Assembly (NCBI GenBank): GCA_016867175.1
Contig: VGKF01000010.1
Location: 1 to 12,769, forward strand
Direction: 5' to 3'
Origin: Candidatus Omnitrophota bacterium
Lineage (GTDB): Bacteria; Omnitrophota; Gorgyraeia; Gygaellales; Profunditerraquicolaceae
Length of the DNA: 12,769 nucleotides
The notes beneath the pieces are model-generated. The model was not told where the DNA came from. It made no database searches and worked only from the letters and a program-made list of their open reading frames with translations. Below are positions 6,980 to 12,769 of the stretch, one piece after another. Position 1 is the first letter of the stretch. The number at the start of each line of letters is the position of its first letter. The translations under genes and the position numbers were made by a program.

Positions 6980-6993
6980 AGAAAACGCTTTCC
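6980..6993 (-). promoter_or_regulatory. LacI/GalR-family (cre-like) operator candidate upstream of malQ promoter
   Basis: The minus-strand sequence GGAAAGCGTTTTCT fits the cre/LacI-type consensus TGWAANCGNTNWCA at all but the two outermost positions, with a central CG flanked by GAAA/TTTC half-sites. It lies 7 nt upstream of the malQ -35 box. LacI-family repressors commonly control maltodextrin genes, so repression or activation by sugar status is plausible. No regulator gene is in the window. A related AAAAGCGTACTTTT palindrome lies next to it at 6995-7008. Confidence 0.4.
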
Positions 6994-7012
6994 AAAAAGT
7001 ACGCTTTTAGTC

Positions 7013-7040
7013 TTGATTTCTAAGATTTTGGTGTCATACT
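7013..7040 (+). promoter_or_regulatory. Predicted promoter of a plus-strand small RNA
   Basis: TTGATT (7013-7018) and CATACT (7035-7040) are 16 nt apart, with a TGT extended -10 element directly before CATACT. Transcription would begin near 7047 and run into a structured region ending at a terminator hairpin. No open reading frame of useful length follows. The -10 box is imperfect, so this is moderate support only. Confidence 0.4.
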
Positions 7041-7046
7041 TCTTTT

Positions 7047-7150
7047 ATAGAATTAACATTAGACTTGCGTAGCTGGAGGTGGCGATAGCGAAAGCCATTG
7101 AGGTCTATCACCTCCTAAGAGAGCCCTTAAGATCAAGGGCTTTCTTTGTT
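7047..7150 (+). ncRNA. Candidate small structured RNA, family not recognised
   Basis: About 100 nt between a plausible promoter and an intrinsic terminator. The core stem pairs GGAGGT (7075-7080) with ACCTCC (7110-7115) and, after a 3-nt bulge, GATAG (7084-7088) with CTATC (7105-7109). It encloses a 16-nt loop that contains CGAAAG. Alternative pairings exist (TGGC/GCCA inside, GAGGT 7100-7104 with ACCTC 7110-7114, TAGAC/GTCTA), so the RNA could switch conformation. I compared it from memory with SRP RNA, 6S RNA, tmRNA and common riboswitches and found no match. It may be a trans-acting sRNA, or an antisense or 3' structure for the converging pilD transcript. No downstream plus-strand gene exists for it to regulate in cis for about 900 nt. 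Confidence 0.4.
7117..7146 (+). terminator. Intrinsic terminator hairpin, possibly bidirectional
   Basis: A 12-bp stem with one G-U pair (AAGAGAGCCCTT 7117-7128 with AAGGGCTTTCTT 7135-7146) encloses a 6-nt loop. The plus-strand side is U-rich and continues TGTTT, which favours termination of the plus-strand RNA. It also lies 15 nt beyond the pilD stop codon and can fold on the minus strand, so it may end pilD transcription as well. Confidence 0.65.
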
Positions 7151-7160
7151 TATAGAGAGG

Positions 7161-7991
7161 CTACCTTAGCAGGATTAAGGCGATTAACTTATCAGCCCAG
7201 AACATGGATAATAATGCGGCTAAAGAAAGGAAGGGGCCGTAAGGTATAACATGCTCTTTTTTCACTAAAAGATTTGCTATACCAAATAAGAGGCCCAAAA
7301 AAGGAGCGAAGAAGAAAACCAGTATCGCCTTCTCCCAACCCAAGAATGCGCCTACCATAGCCATTAGCTTTACGTCCCCGCCGCCCATAGAAGAGGTCTC
7401 TCCGTCTACCGCAGGTTTTTTCAGGATCTTAAAATAGACCAGATCAAAAAGAAATCCGCTTAAATAGATAATCCCCGAGCCTGCTATAATCCCCAGCAGA
7501 GAGTCTAAGAGATGGCTTGAGTTAAAGCTAAAAGGAAAAAACCTGAGTCCTCTTAAAGAATTAAGAATAAGCCCGCAAACCGCGCCGCCCAAAGAGACCT
7601 CGTCAGGTATAATGCGTTCTCTTATATCTACGAAAGTAGCAACAATTAGGCCGCAGGTAAAAAGAATATAGAAAAAGAAAATGTAACTCAAACCGAAGCA
7701 GCTATAGAATAGCAAAAATATTATTGCGGTTAATAATTCCACTATAAAATAACGCAGAGATATCTTTACCTTACAGAAACGACATCTACCCCTCAAAAAG
7801 AGATAGCTTAAAAGCGGTATATTATCCTGCCAGGGTATAGGTTTATCGCACTTTGGGCAGTGCGAGGGAGGATTTATTACTGACTCACCCAGGGGAAGCC
7901 GGTGGATACAGACGTTAAGAAAACTTCCAATAAGGGAACCAAAGATAAAAACAAATATTTTTGTAAGTACCATTGGGCTTAATTCTACCAC
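7161..7991 (-). CDS. pilD: Prepilin leader peptidase / N-methyltransferase (A24 family)
   Basis: A 276-residue polytopic inner-membrane protein. GSFLNVCIHRLP (22-33) opens the N-terminal domain, which carries two CxxC pairs (Cys45/48 and Cys70/73) that bind zinc around the cytoplasmic loop containing PIPWQDNIPLLSYL; this is the methyltransferase-associated part of PilD. The aspartic peptidase residues are Asp122 in FVDIRERIIPD and Asp206 in GGGDVK. The enzyme cleaves type IV prepilin or type II secretion pseudopilin leaders after Gly and methylates the new N-terminus. The longest start is GTG at 7991, preceded by AAAGG with no spacing. The ATG at 7973 would give a 270-residue protein still starting before GSFLNV, and I cannot decide between them. 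No pilus or secretion genes lie nearby. It diverges from the glycosyltransferase gene; no convincing minus-strand promoter is seen. Confidence 0.95.
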   Translation of the reverse strand: MVELSPMVLTKIFVFIFGSLIGSFLNVCIHRLPLGESVINPPSHCPKCDKPIPWQDNIPLLSYLFLRGRCRFCKVKISLRYFIVELLTAIIFLLFYSCFGLSYIFFFYILFTCGLIVATFVDIRERIIPDEVSLGGAVCGLILNSLRGLRFFPFSFNSSHLLDSLLGIIAGSGIIYLSGFLFDLVYFKILKKPAVDGETSSMGGGDVKLMAMVGAFLGWEKAILVFFFAPFLGLLFGIANLLVKKEHVIPYGPFLSLAALLSMFWADKLIALILLR

Positions 7992-8044
7992 CCTTTAAAG
8001 CCGCTAACAAGAAAAATATTGTAGGCGTCCTTAGCTGATTATTC

Positions 8045-8073
8045 TTGAAGAGGCCTAGATTAGGTTATATAAT
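8045..8073 (+). promoter_or_regulatory. Strong sigma70-type promoter of the glycosyltransferase-TPR gene
   Basis: TTGAAG (8045-8050) and a perfect TATAAT (8068-8073) with a 17-nt spacer. The expected transcription start is near 8079-8081, downstream of the GTG at 8076 and only about 5 nt before the ATG at 8085. This favours the ATG as start and implies a leaderless or nearly leaderless mRNA. Confidence 0.7.
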
Positions 8074-8084
8074 CTGTGCTTAAG

Positions 8085-9578
8085 ATGCCGAAGAAAAAGA
8101 TTATATGCCTTGCGCTTTCCATCCTCTGCATGCTCGCCTATCTCAATACACTGGATAGCCATTTTGTTGCCGACGATATCCCGGCTATAACTATGAATCC
8201 CGAGCTGCTCTTCCCCTGGCGTTTCTGGATGGAACCTGCAAGCCTGCTTAATTCCCTAAATCTTCTGATCGCAGGCCATAACCCCTTTACCTATCACCTC
8301 ACCAGCGTACTGCTGCATGCGCTCAATACCATCCTGGCCTTCTTCTTCTTAAGTATATTCTTTGGCTTAGAGCCGAGCTTCCTGGGAGCGCTTATCTTCG
8401 CGGTTCACCCCATACATACAGAGGCAGTATCCTGGATCTCCGGGAAGCCCTATCTTATATTATTCGCCTTCACCCTGGGTAATACCCTGCTCTATCAGCG
8501 CGCGGTAAAAGAGGCCAAGCGCTTACGGCCAATAGCCTATCTGTTTGTCCTGCTCATCTTCTACTACATGACCATACGTTATTACACCTACTACCTTTTC
8601 CCTTTCTTGCTTATCCTGCTTGATCTTACCCTGGAGAGGGCGCGCAGGAACTGGAGGCTCTGGCTGCCATTCTTTATCCTGGCAGGGATAAGGTTTGCAG
8701 GGCTAAGGGTTGCGTTATACAACCGGGCCTCTTTTATGGACAGCCTGGGCGCAGAGACTATCAAAAGCTATATCTATGCGATTTACTCTTTCTATTCGCA
8801 CTTATGGCTCTTGCTTTGGCCGCAAAAACTTACCCTTTTTCATGAGATAGGACCTATCCCTGTTTCAATATTTAAATACGGCTTATTATCTTTAATCCCC
8901 GTACTCTTTTCTTTGTTCTTCGCCTTTAAAAAGGCGAGGGAGTTGTTTTTGGGATTAGGAATTTTTATAATCTTTCTCTCCCCCACTTACAGCCCCATAC
9001 CCCTCTCTTCTCTTATAGCTGAAAGGTATATCTACCTACCCTCTCTTTCTTTAAGTGTATTTATGGCTTATTTATACCAGCGATATACGAATAAAGACGC
9101 GCGCCTAAGAAAATACCTTGTTTTTATAATGATAGCTATTATCAGCGCCTATACGGTGCGTACCATATTTAGAAATGAGGACTGGAGAAACCCGGAGAGA
9201 TTCTGGGCCCAGGTCGCTCGCCTATCTGTAAATAACTGGCAGGCGCACAGCAATATGGGTTTTATTTATTTAACTAAAGGAAGGTTAAAAGAAGCGATAA
9301 ACGAATACGAAAAGGCGATTCGGCTCTATCCTAAATCAGCAGATTTATATAATAATCTAGCCGTAGCATACCACAAGGCCGGCAAGGTAGCCGAGGCAGA
9401 ATACTATTTCCAGAAGGCCCTTGAAGTCAACCCAGATTCCGCCTACGCGCATATAAATTTAGCTATAATCTACTGCCGGCAGTCAAAATCTAGCCTGGCT
9501 ATACAACATTATGATAAGGCAGTTAGGCTGGGATACAAAAATATACCGCAGGAATTATTAGAAAAACTTAAACCTTGA
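8085..9578 (+). CDS. TMTC-like membrane glycosyltransferase (GT-C type) with C-terminal TPR repeats
   Basis: A 497-residue membrane protein (residues numbered from the ATG). About ten hydrophobic segments fill residues 5-360. The first extracytoplasmic loop carries FVADD (27-31), the acidic pair typical of GT-C enzymes that use lipid-linked sugars. HPIHTEAVSWISGKPYL (108-124) and AERYIYLPSLSLSVFMAYL (313-331) match bacterial and eukaryotic TMTC (DUF1736) proteins. Residues 385-486 form three tetratricopeptide repeats (HSNMGFIYLTKGRLKEAINEY, then LYNNLAVAYHKAGKVAEAE, then AHINLAIIYCRQ). Animal TMTCs O-mannosylate cadherins; bacterial homologues are uncharacterised, so the donor sugar and acceptor are unknown. 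A GTG at 8076 would add three residues but probably lies upstream of the transcription start. It is the only plus-strand protein gene, and it overlaps the aroE stop by 11 bp. Confidence 0.85.
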   Translation: MPKKKIICLALSILCMLAYLNTLDSHFVADDIPAITMNPELLFPWRFWMEPASLLNSLNLLIAGHNPFTYHLTSVLLHALNTILAFFFLSIFFGLEPSFLGALIFAVHPIHTEAVSWISGKPYLILFAFTLGNTLLYQRAVKEAKRLRPIAYLFVLLIFYYMTIRYYTYYLFPFLLILLDLTLERARRNWRLWLPFFILAGIRFAGLRVALYNRASFMDSLGAETIKSYIYAIYSFYSHLWLLLWPQKLTLFHEIGPIPVSIFKYGLLSLIPVLFSLFFAFKKARELFLGLGIFIIFLSPTYSPIPLSSLIAERYIYLPSLSLSVFMAYLYQRYTNKDARLRKYLVFIMIAIISAYTVRTIFRNEDWRNPERFWAQVARLSVNNWQAHSNMGFIYLTKGRLKEAINEYEKAIRLYPKSADLYNNLAVAYHKAGKVAEAEYYFQKALEVNPDSAYAHINLAIIYCRQSKSSLAIQHYDKAVRLGYKNIPQELLEKLKP

Positions 9579-10431
9579 ATTTCTTACGCAGGGCCTGTTT
9601 GAGGGCGGCGGACATTACTGCAAGGGGGGCTTTCTTAGGTTTCATCCAGAGATTAAAAGATTCGGCTCCCTGGTAGAGTAACATCCCTAATCCATTGGAA
9701 TAACGCAGGCCTTTCTGACGGGCTAAACTCAGTAGCTTTGTTTCAGCTGGATTATAGATAAGGTCATACACAAATATACTGGAAGGCAGCATCGCAGCAG
9801 TAATAAGGCAGCGGTCCTCTGGCTTCATTCCCACAGGAGAGGCATTGACCAATAGGTCCTTATCAGAAAGCTCGAGGCCCTCTATACTATCCACGGCTAT
9901 CAGGCCGCATCCAGGAAAACTTTCCTGCAACCTCTGCATCAGACTTATGCTTTTATATCTATCGATATCGTAGATAGCGATCTGGCTGGCTCCTTTTTTA
10001 GCCAAACTAAAACAGACTGCCTTAGCCGCTCCGCCTGCTCCGATAATAGCTATTCTTTTTGGTCGAAGGCCAAGCCCTGAAAGATGCTTAGAAAAACCCA
10101 GGTAATCAGTATTATAACCCTTGAGCCTGTTATCCTTACTTACCACAATGGTATTTACTGCTCCGATTTCATCCGCTGCAGAAGTTTTATATCCGGTTAG
10201 GTAGCTTAAAATTTTTTCTTTATGCGGTGCGGTAACATTAAGGCCGCAGATATTTTTGGCCTCAATAGTTTTCAAGAAGCGGCCTAATTCTTCGGGCCTT
10301 ACTTCGAATTTTTTATAACTTGCCTTTATCTTAAGCTGCCTGAATGCAGCGTTGTGCATGGCCGGAGAAAGGCTATGCTTGACGGGATACCCCAGGACAC
10401 CGAAAATTTTTTTTGTTGTTTTCTTAGGCAT
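9568..10431 (-). CDS. aroE: Shikimate dehydrogenase
   Basis: A 287-residue AroE that reduces 3-dehydroshikimate to shikimate in aromatic amino-acid synthesis. Substrate-site motifs are HSLSPAMHNAAF (19-30), NVTAPHKE (65-72, catalytic Lys71) and GYNTDYLGF (105-113, Asp109). The Rossmann nucleotide loop is GAGGAAKAV (131-139), followed by NASPVGM, YDLIYNPAETKLL and GLGMLLYQGAESF at the C-terminus. In place of the NADPH-binding Asn-Arg-Thr after the second Rossmann strand, the sequence reads IYDIDRYK with Asp155. This would disfavour the 2'-phosphate and suggests NAD(H) preference. It starts 18 nt after leuA, so the two are probably co-transcribed; the Shine-Dalgarno (GGTAAG) is weak. Its 3' end overlaps the convergent glycosyltransferase gene. 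Confidence 0.95.
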   Translation of the reverse strand: MPKKTTKKIFGVLGYPVKHSLSPAMHNAAFRQLKIKASYKKFEVRPEELGRFLKTIEAKNICGLNVTAPHKEKILSYLTGYKTSAADEIGAVNTIVVSKDNRLKGYNTDYLGFSKHLSGLGLRPKRIAIIGAGGAAKAVCFSLAKKGASQIAIYDIDRYKSISLMQRLQESFPGCGLIAVDSIEGLELSDKDLLVNASPVGMKPEDRCLITAAMLPSSIFVYDLIYNPAETKLLSLARQKGLRYSNGLGMLLYQGAESFNLWMKPKKAPLAVMSAALKQALRKKFKV

Positions 10432-10449
10432 GCTTACCGCTAGGAGGAT

Positions 10450-11955
10450 TTAGAGACTTTCTATTTTATTAAGGGCGTTTATGTAGGCCCTTACTGATGC
10501 CTCAATAATATCGGTACTTGAGCCGCGCGCAGTGACTATCTTGCCCTTGGCTTTGAGCTTCAGGATTACCTCTCCTAATGCATCCTTGCCCTGGCTAACT
10601 GCTTCAATACGGTAATCCTGTAACTCTCCTTTAATACCGGTAACCTTATCTATGGCCTTAAAGCAGGCATCAACCGGGCCATCTCCAGAGGAACGCGCAG
10701 AGTAAAACTTATTCTTGTTTTTAAGGCTTATCTCACAGGTCGGGGTAACCCTAGTTCCGGAATTTATAGTAAAACTCTCTAGCGTCCAAACTGGCTTGGC
10801 CGTTTTAACCTCATCCTCTATTATGGAGATAAGGTCATGGTCAAAGATACTCTTCTTTTTGTCTGCTAGCGCTTTAAAACGCGTGTTGATCTTATCCAGC
10901 TGACCGTCGCTAAATTTAAAACCCAGCTCTTTTAATCTTTCGCTTAACGCATGCCTTCCTGAATGCTTACCTAAAACTATGCCTGTGCCTACGAAACCTA
11001 CGTCCTGAGGCCGTATAATTTCATAGGTAGAGCGCTCTTTAAGCACGCCATCCTGGTGTATCCCTGATTCATGCCTGAAGGCATTGCCTCCTACTATGGC
11101 TTTATTAGGGGAGACTACAAAACCAGTCAGTTTACTTACTAAGCGAGAGACCTTGTAGATTTGAGTAGTATTAATCCCGCTCTCTAGCCCTCTAAATATA
11201 TCCTTACGCGTCTTAATCGCCATGACGATCTCTTCCATAGAGGCGTTCCCTGCGCGTTCACCTATACCGTTAACAGTACATTCTACCTGCCGGGCGCCAT
11301 TGGTAATTGCCTCCAGGGAATTAGCTACGGCAAGTCCAAGGTCATTATGGCAATGCACTGAAATCACCGCCTTGTTAATATTAGGCACATTATTTTTGAT
11401 AGCAGCGATAAGCGAGCCGTATTCGCCAGGCTGCGCATAACCTACTGTGTCAGGTATATTGACCGTGGTTGCACCTGCGCTAATTACTGACTCTACAATC
11501 CTAAAAAGAAATTCTCTTTCGCTGCGCGAGGCGTCTTCGGGAGAAAACTCTATATCCGCACAAAGCCTCCTGGCATATTTTACAGCCTCTACAGCCAAAC
11601 GTTCTATTTCATCCTCTGCCTTCTTTAATTTATACTGCATATGGATCTTAGAGGTGGCTAAGAATACATGGATGCGCCTGCGGCGCGAAGGTCTTGTAGA
11701 TTGATAAGCGGCATCAATATCTTTTTTAACGGCGCGGGCAAGGCCGCAGATAACCGGCCCCTTAATAGAGCTGGCAATAGACTTAACCGATTCAAAGTCT
11801 CCCCTGGAGGAGACTGGGAAACCAGCCTCTATTATATCTACCCCTAAATGCATCAGGGCCCCGGCGATCTCCAGCTTCTCTTTTTGATTAAGAGACGCAC
11901 CCGGCGCCTGCTCTCCATCCCTGAGTGTCGTATCAAATATAATTATTCTTTCCAT
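10450..11955 (-). CDS. leuA: 2-isopropylmalate synthase
   Basis: A 501-residue enzyme that condenses acetyl-CoA with 2-oxoisovalerate, the first committed step of leucine synthesis. The catalytic TIM barrel shows FDTTLRDGEQAPG (7-19, metal ligand Asp8), IIEAGFPVSS, IPDTVGYAQPGEY, HCHNDLGLAVANS (metal-binding His pair) and NGIGERAGNASMEE. GGNAFRHESGIHQDG marks the linker subdomain. The C-terminal region from about residue 370 is the LeuA dimerisation/regulatory domain where leucine feedback acts, and it ends IIEASVRAYINALNKIE. Length and motif order fit LeuA rather than homocitrate or citramalate synthase, although related paralogues share most motifs. It lies 86 nt after ilvC, whose product makes the precursor of 2-oxoisovalerate, so the operon logic is consistent. 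No clear Shine-Dalgarno precedes the ATG; the leader is occupied by two hairpins. Confidence 0.94.
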   Translation of the reverse strand: MERIIIFDTTLRDGEQAPGASLNQKEKLEIAGALMHLGVDIIEAGFPVSSRGDFESVKSIASSIKGPVICGLARAVKKDIDAAYQSTRPSRRRRIHVFLATSKIHMQYKLKKAEDEIERLAVEAVKYARRLCADIEFSPEDASRSEREFLFRIVESVISAGATTVNIPDTVGYAQPGEYGSLIAAIKNNVPNINKAVISVHCHNDLGLAVANSLEAITNGARQVECTVNGIGERAGNASMEEIVMAIKTRKDIFRGLESGINTTQIYKVSRLVSKLTGFVVSPNKAIVGGNAFRHESGIHQDGVLKERSTYEIIRPQDVGFVGTGIVLGKHSGRHALSERLKELGFKFSDGQLDKINTRFKALADKKKSIFDHDLISIIEDEVKTAKPVWTLESFTINSGTRVTPTCEISLKNKNKFYSARSSGDGPVDACFKAIDKVTGIKGELQDYRIEAVSQGKDALGEVILKLKAKGKIVTARGSSTDIIEASVRAYINALNKIESL

Positions 11956-11962
11956 TTAAATA

Positions 11963-12043
11963 ACGTTGCTCATCAAATCAAAGGCTACCTCTGGTGCCTA
12001 GCCTTTGATTTGTCCTGTGCTATGCACAGGACCTTACGTTGCT
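11963..12043. repeat. Double-hairpin palindromic unit bounded by 8-bp direct repeats
   Basis: The ilvC-leuA gap holds a perfect 14-bp inverted repeat (11974-11987 with 11999-12012, 11-nt loop) directly next to a perfect 9-bp inverted repeat (12012-12020 with 12024-12032, 3-nt loop). ACGTTGCT occurs on both outer sides (11963-11970 and 12036-12043). The arrangement resembles a small palindromic insertion with a target-site duplication. Neither hairpin is followed by a U-run on the minus strand, so they do not look like intrinsic terminators. Confidence 0.6.
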
Positions 12044-12769
12044 ACTTCCTCATCCATGGCATCATTTCGCGTAGCTGTTTCCCCACCTGCTCTATTTGAT
12101 GCTCATCCCCTGCCTTAAGCAAGCTGTTAAAATTCGGTCTGCCTGCCTCATTCTCTTTAATCCACTCTCTGGCAAATTTTCCTTTTTGTATTTCTTTAAG
12201 GATCTTCTGCATCTCTTTACGGGTCCTCTCGGTAATAATCCTTTTCCCCCGCGTGAGATCACCGTAAGTAGCGGTGTTAGAGACGCGACGCCTCATTCCG
12301 GATATGCCGGTCTCCTGGATAAGATCGGTAATTAATTTTAATTCGTGTAATACTTCGAAGTACGCGATCTCCGGCTGATAACCCGCTGCAACCAGCGTAT
12401 CAAATCCAGCCTTGATCAGCTCAGTAACCCCGCCGCAAAGTACTGCCTGCTCTCCGAAAAGGTCTGTCTCTGTCTCTTCTTTGAAGGTAGTCTCAATAAC
12501 CCCTGCCTTGGTAGCGCCCAGCGCCTTGGCATAGGCTAAGGCGATTTTTAAAGCATTGCCTGTAGCATCCTGGAATACAGCTACCAGCGACGGCACGCCC
12601 TTACCCTCTTCATACATCCTTCTGACTAACGCTCCAGGGCCTTTGGGTGCCACCATAAACACATCTATAGTCTTAGAAGGCTTGATCTGCTTAAAATGGA
12701 TATTAAAACCGTGTGAAAAGCAGAGGGCCTTGCCTTTTGAAAGGTTGGGTTTGATCGCCTCCTGATAAA
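12042..12769 (-). CDS. ilvC: Ketol-acid reductoisomerase, N-terminal part cut by window edge
   Basis: The open frame runs from the window edge to the TAG at 12042 without a start in a family-consistent place, giving 241 visible residues of an enzyme usually about 330-340 long. The missing part holds most of the N-terminal NADPH-binding domain. Visible landmarks are CFSHGFNIHFKQIKP, DVFMVAPKGPGALVRRMY, the first Mg site ETETDLFGEQAVLCGG, AYFEVLHELKLITDLI with the second metal-site glutamates, and VSNTATYGDLTRG. The reading continues upstream of the internal GTG at 12662, so that codon is not the start. The enzyme isomerises and reduces acetolactate and acetohydroxybutyrate in valine, leucine and isoleucine synthesis. 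Its length after GEQ fits the short class I form. It leads into leuA, consistent with a branched-chain amino-acid operon. Confidence 0.95.
   Translation of the reverse strand, partial: YQEAIKPNLSKGKALCFSHGFNIHFKQIKPSKTIDVFMVAPKGPGALVRRMYEEGKGVPSLVAVFQDATGNALKIALAYAKALGATKAGVIETTFKEETETDLFGEQAVLCGGVTELIKAGFDTLVAAGYQPEIAYFEVLHELKLITDLIQETGISGMRRRVSNTATYGDLTRGKRIITERTRKEMQKILKEIQKGKFAREWIKENEAGRPNFNSLLKAGDEHQIEQVGKQLREMMPWMRK

Noticed and set aside
7047..7150. SRP RNA, 6S RNA or a common riboswitch for the structured intergenic region
   Set aside because: The SRP tetraloop and AGCAG motif are absent, the length is too short for 6S RNA, and no conserved riboswitch core that I know is visible. 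No gene follows within about 900 nt on that strand.
8014..8050. Minus-strand promoter for pilD built on TACAAT (8018-8023)
   Set aside because: No acceptable -35 box is found at 16-18 nt; the best hexamer (TTCAAG) is too far away.
11956..11973. Five-codon ORF MSNVI ending exactly at the leuA ATG, considered as a leucine attenuation leader peptide
   Set aside because: It has no leucine codons, the nearby hairpin lacks a U-run and lies before rather than after it, and its ATG falls at the edge of the proposed insertion. Chance is more likely.
12042..12662. Taking the GTG at 12662 as the start of a short 206-residue protein
   Set aside because: The same frame continues upstream to the window edge with clear ketol-acid reductoisomerase sequence (CFSHGFNIHF), so this is the interior of ilvC.
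10715..12765. Plus-strand open frames opposite leuA and ilvC, including 11222-11440, 11447-11704, 11848-12099, 12096-12335 and 12556-12765
   Set aside because: They lie antisense to clear, well-conserved enzymes, show no family motifs and have no promoters or Shine-Dalgarnos of note. They are shadows of the real genes.

Overview
The window is ordinary bacterial chromosome: tightly packed housekeeping genes, almost all on the minus strand, with no phage, transposase, CRISPR, rRNA or tRNA gene visible. The gene content (GH77 amylomaltase, TtcA, RmuC, PgeF/YfiH, a bacterial GT-C/TPR protein, PilD) and the style (moderate GC, many GTG starts, 4-nt gene overlaps, REP-like GGGACGG palindromes) would suit an uncultured Gram-negative lineage such as Omnitrophota. 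That placement is inference from gene style only; no marker gene confirms it.

Region 1 (1-6907, minus strand) is one long co-directional run. In transcription order it reads malQ (4-alpha-glucanotransferase), a beta-phosphoglucomutase-like HAD phosphatase, a DUF6498-type membrane protein, a REP-like palindrome, a TtcA-family tRNA thiolase, rmuC, a small TM2-like membrane protein, a PgeF/YfiH (laccase-domain) protein, a 78-residue protein of unknown function, a WrbA-like flavodoxin and cutA, which is cut by the window start. Several junctions overlap or lie 2 nt apart, which suggests translational coupling. A good sigma70-type promoter (TTGTAA-17-TATACT) lies just before malQ, with a LacI/cre-like operator upstream of it.

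Region 2 (6908-7160) is the only sizeable non-coding stretch. It holds the malQ promoter and operator, a predicted plus-strand small RNA of about 100 nt with its own promoter and strong stem, and a 12-bp terminator hairpin that could also end the converging pilD transcript.

Region 3 (7161-9578) has pilD (prepilin peptidase, minus) divergent from the only plus-strand protein gene, a TMTC-like membrane glycosyltransferase with C-terminal TPRs. That gene has a near-perfect promoter so close to the ATG that its mRNA is probably leaderless.

Region 4 (9568-12769, minus) is an amino-acid biosynthesis run in the order ilvC (cut by the window end), leuA, aroE: branched-chain and leucine synthesis plus the shikimate pathway. 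The ilvC-leuA gap holds a double-hairpin unit bounded by 8-bp direct repeats, which looks like a small palindromic insertion. aroE and the glycosyltransferase gene overlap tail to tail by 11 bp.

I did not find a multi-gene undescribed system. The best leads are the plus-strand RNA at 7047-7150, the ilvC-leuA palindromic insertion, the REP-like element that supplies the C-terminus of the DUF6498 protein, and the unexplained 78-residue protein.
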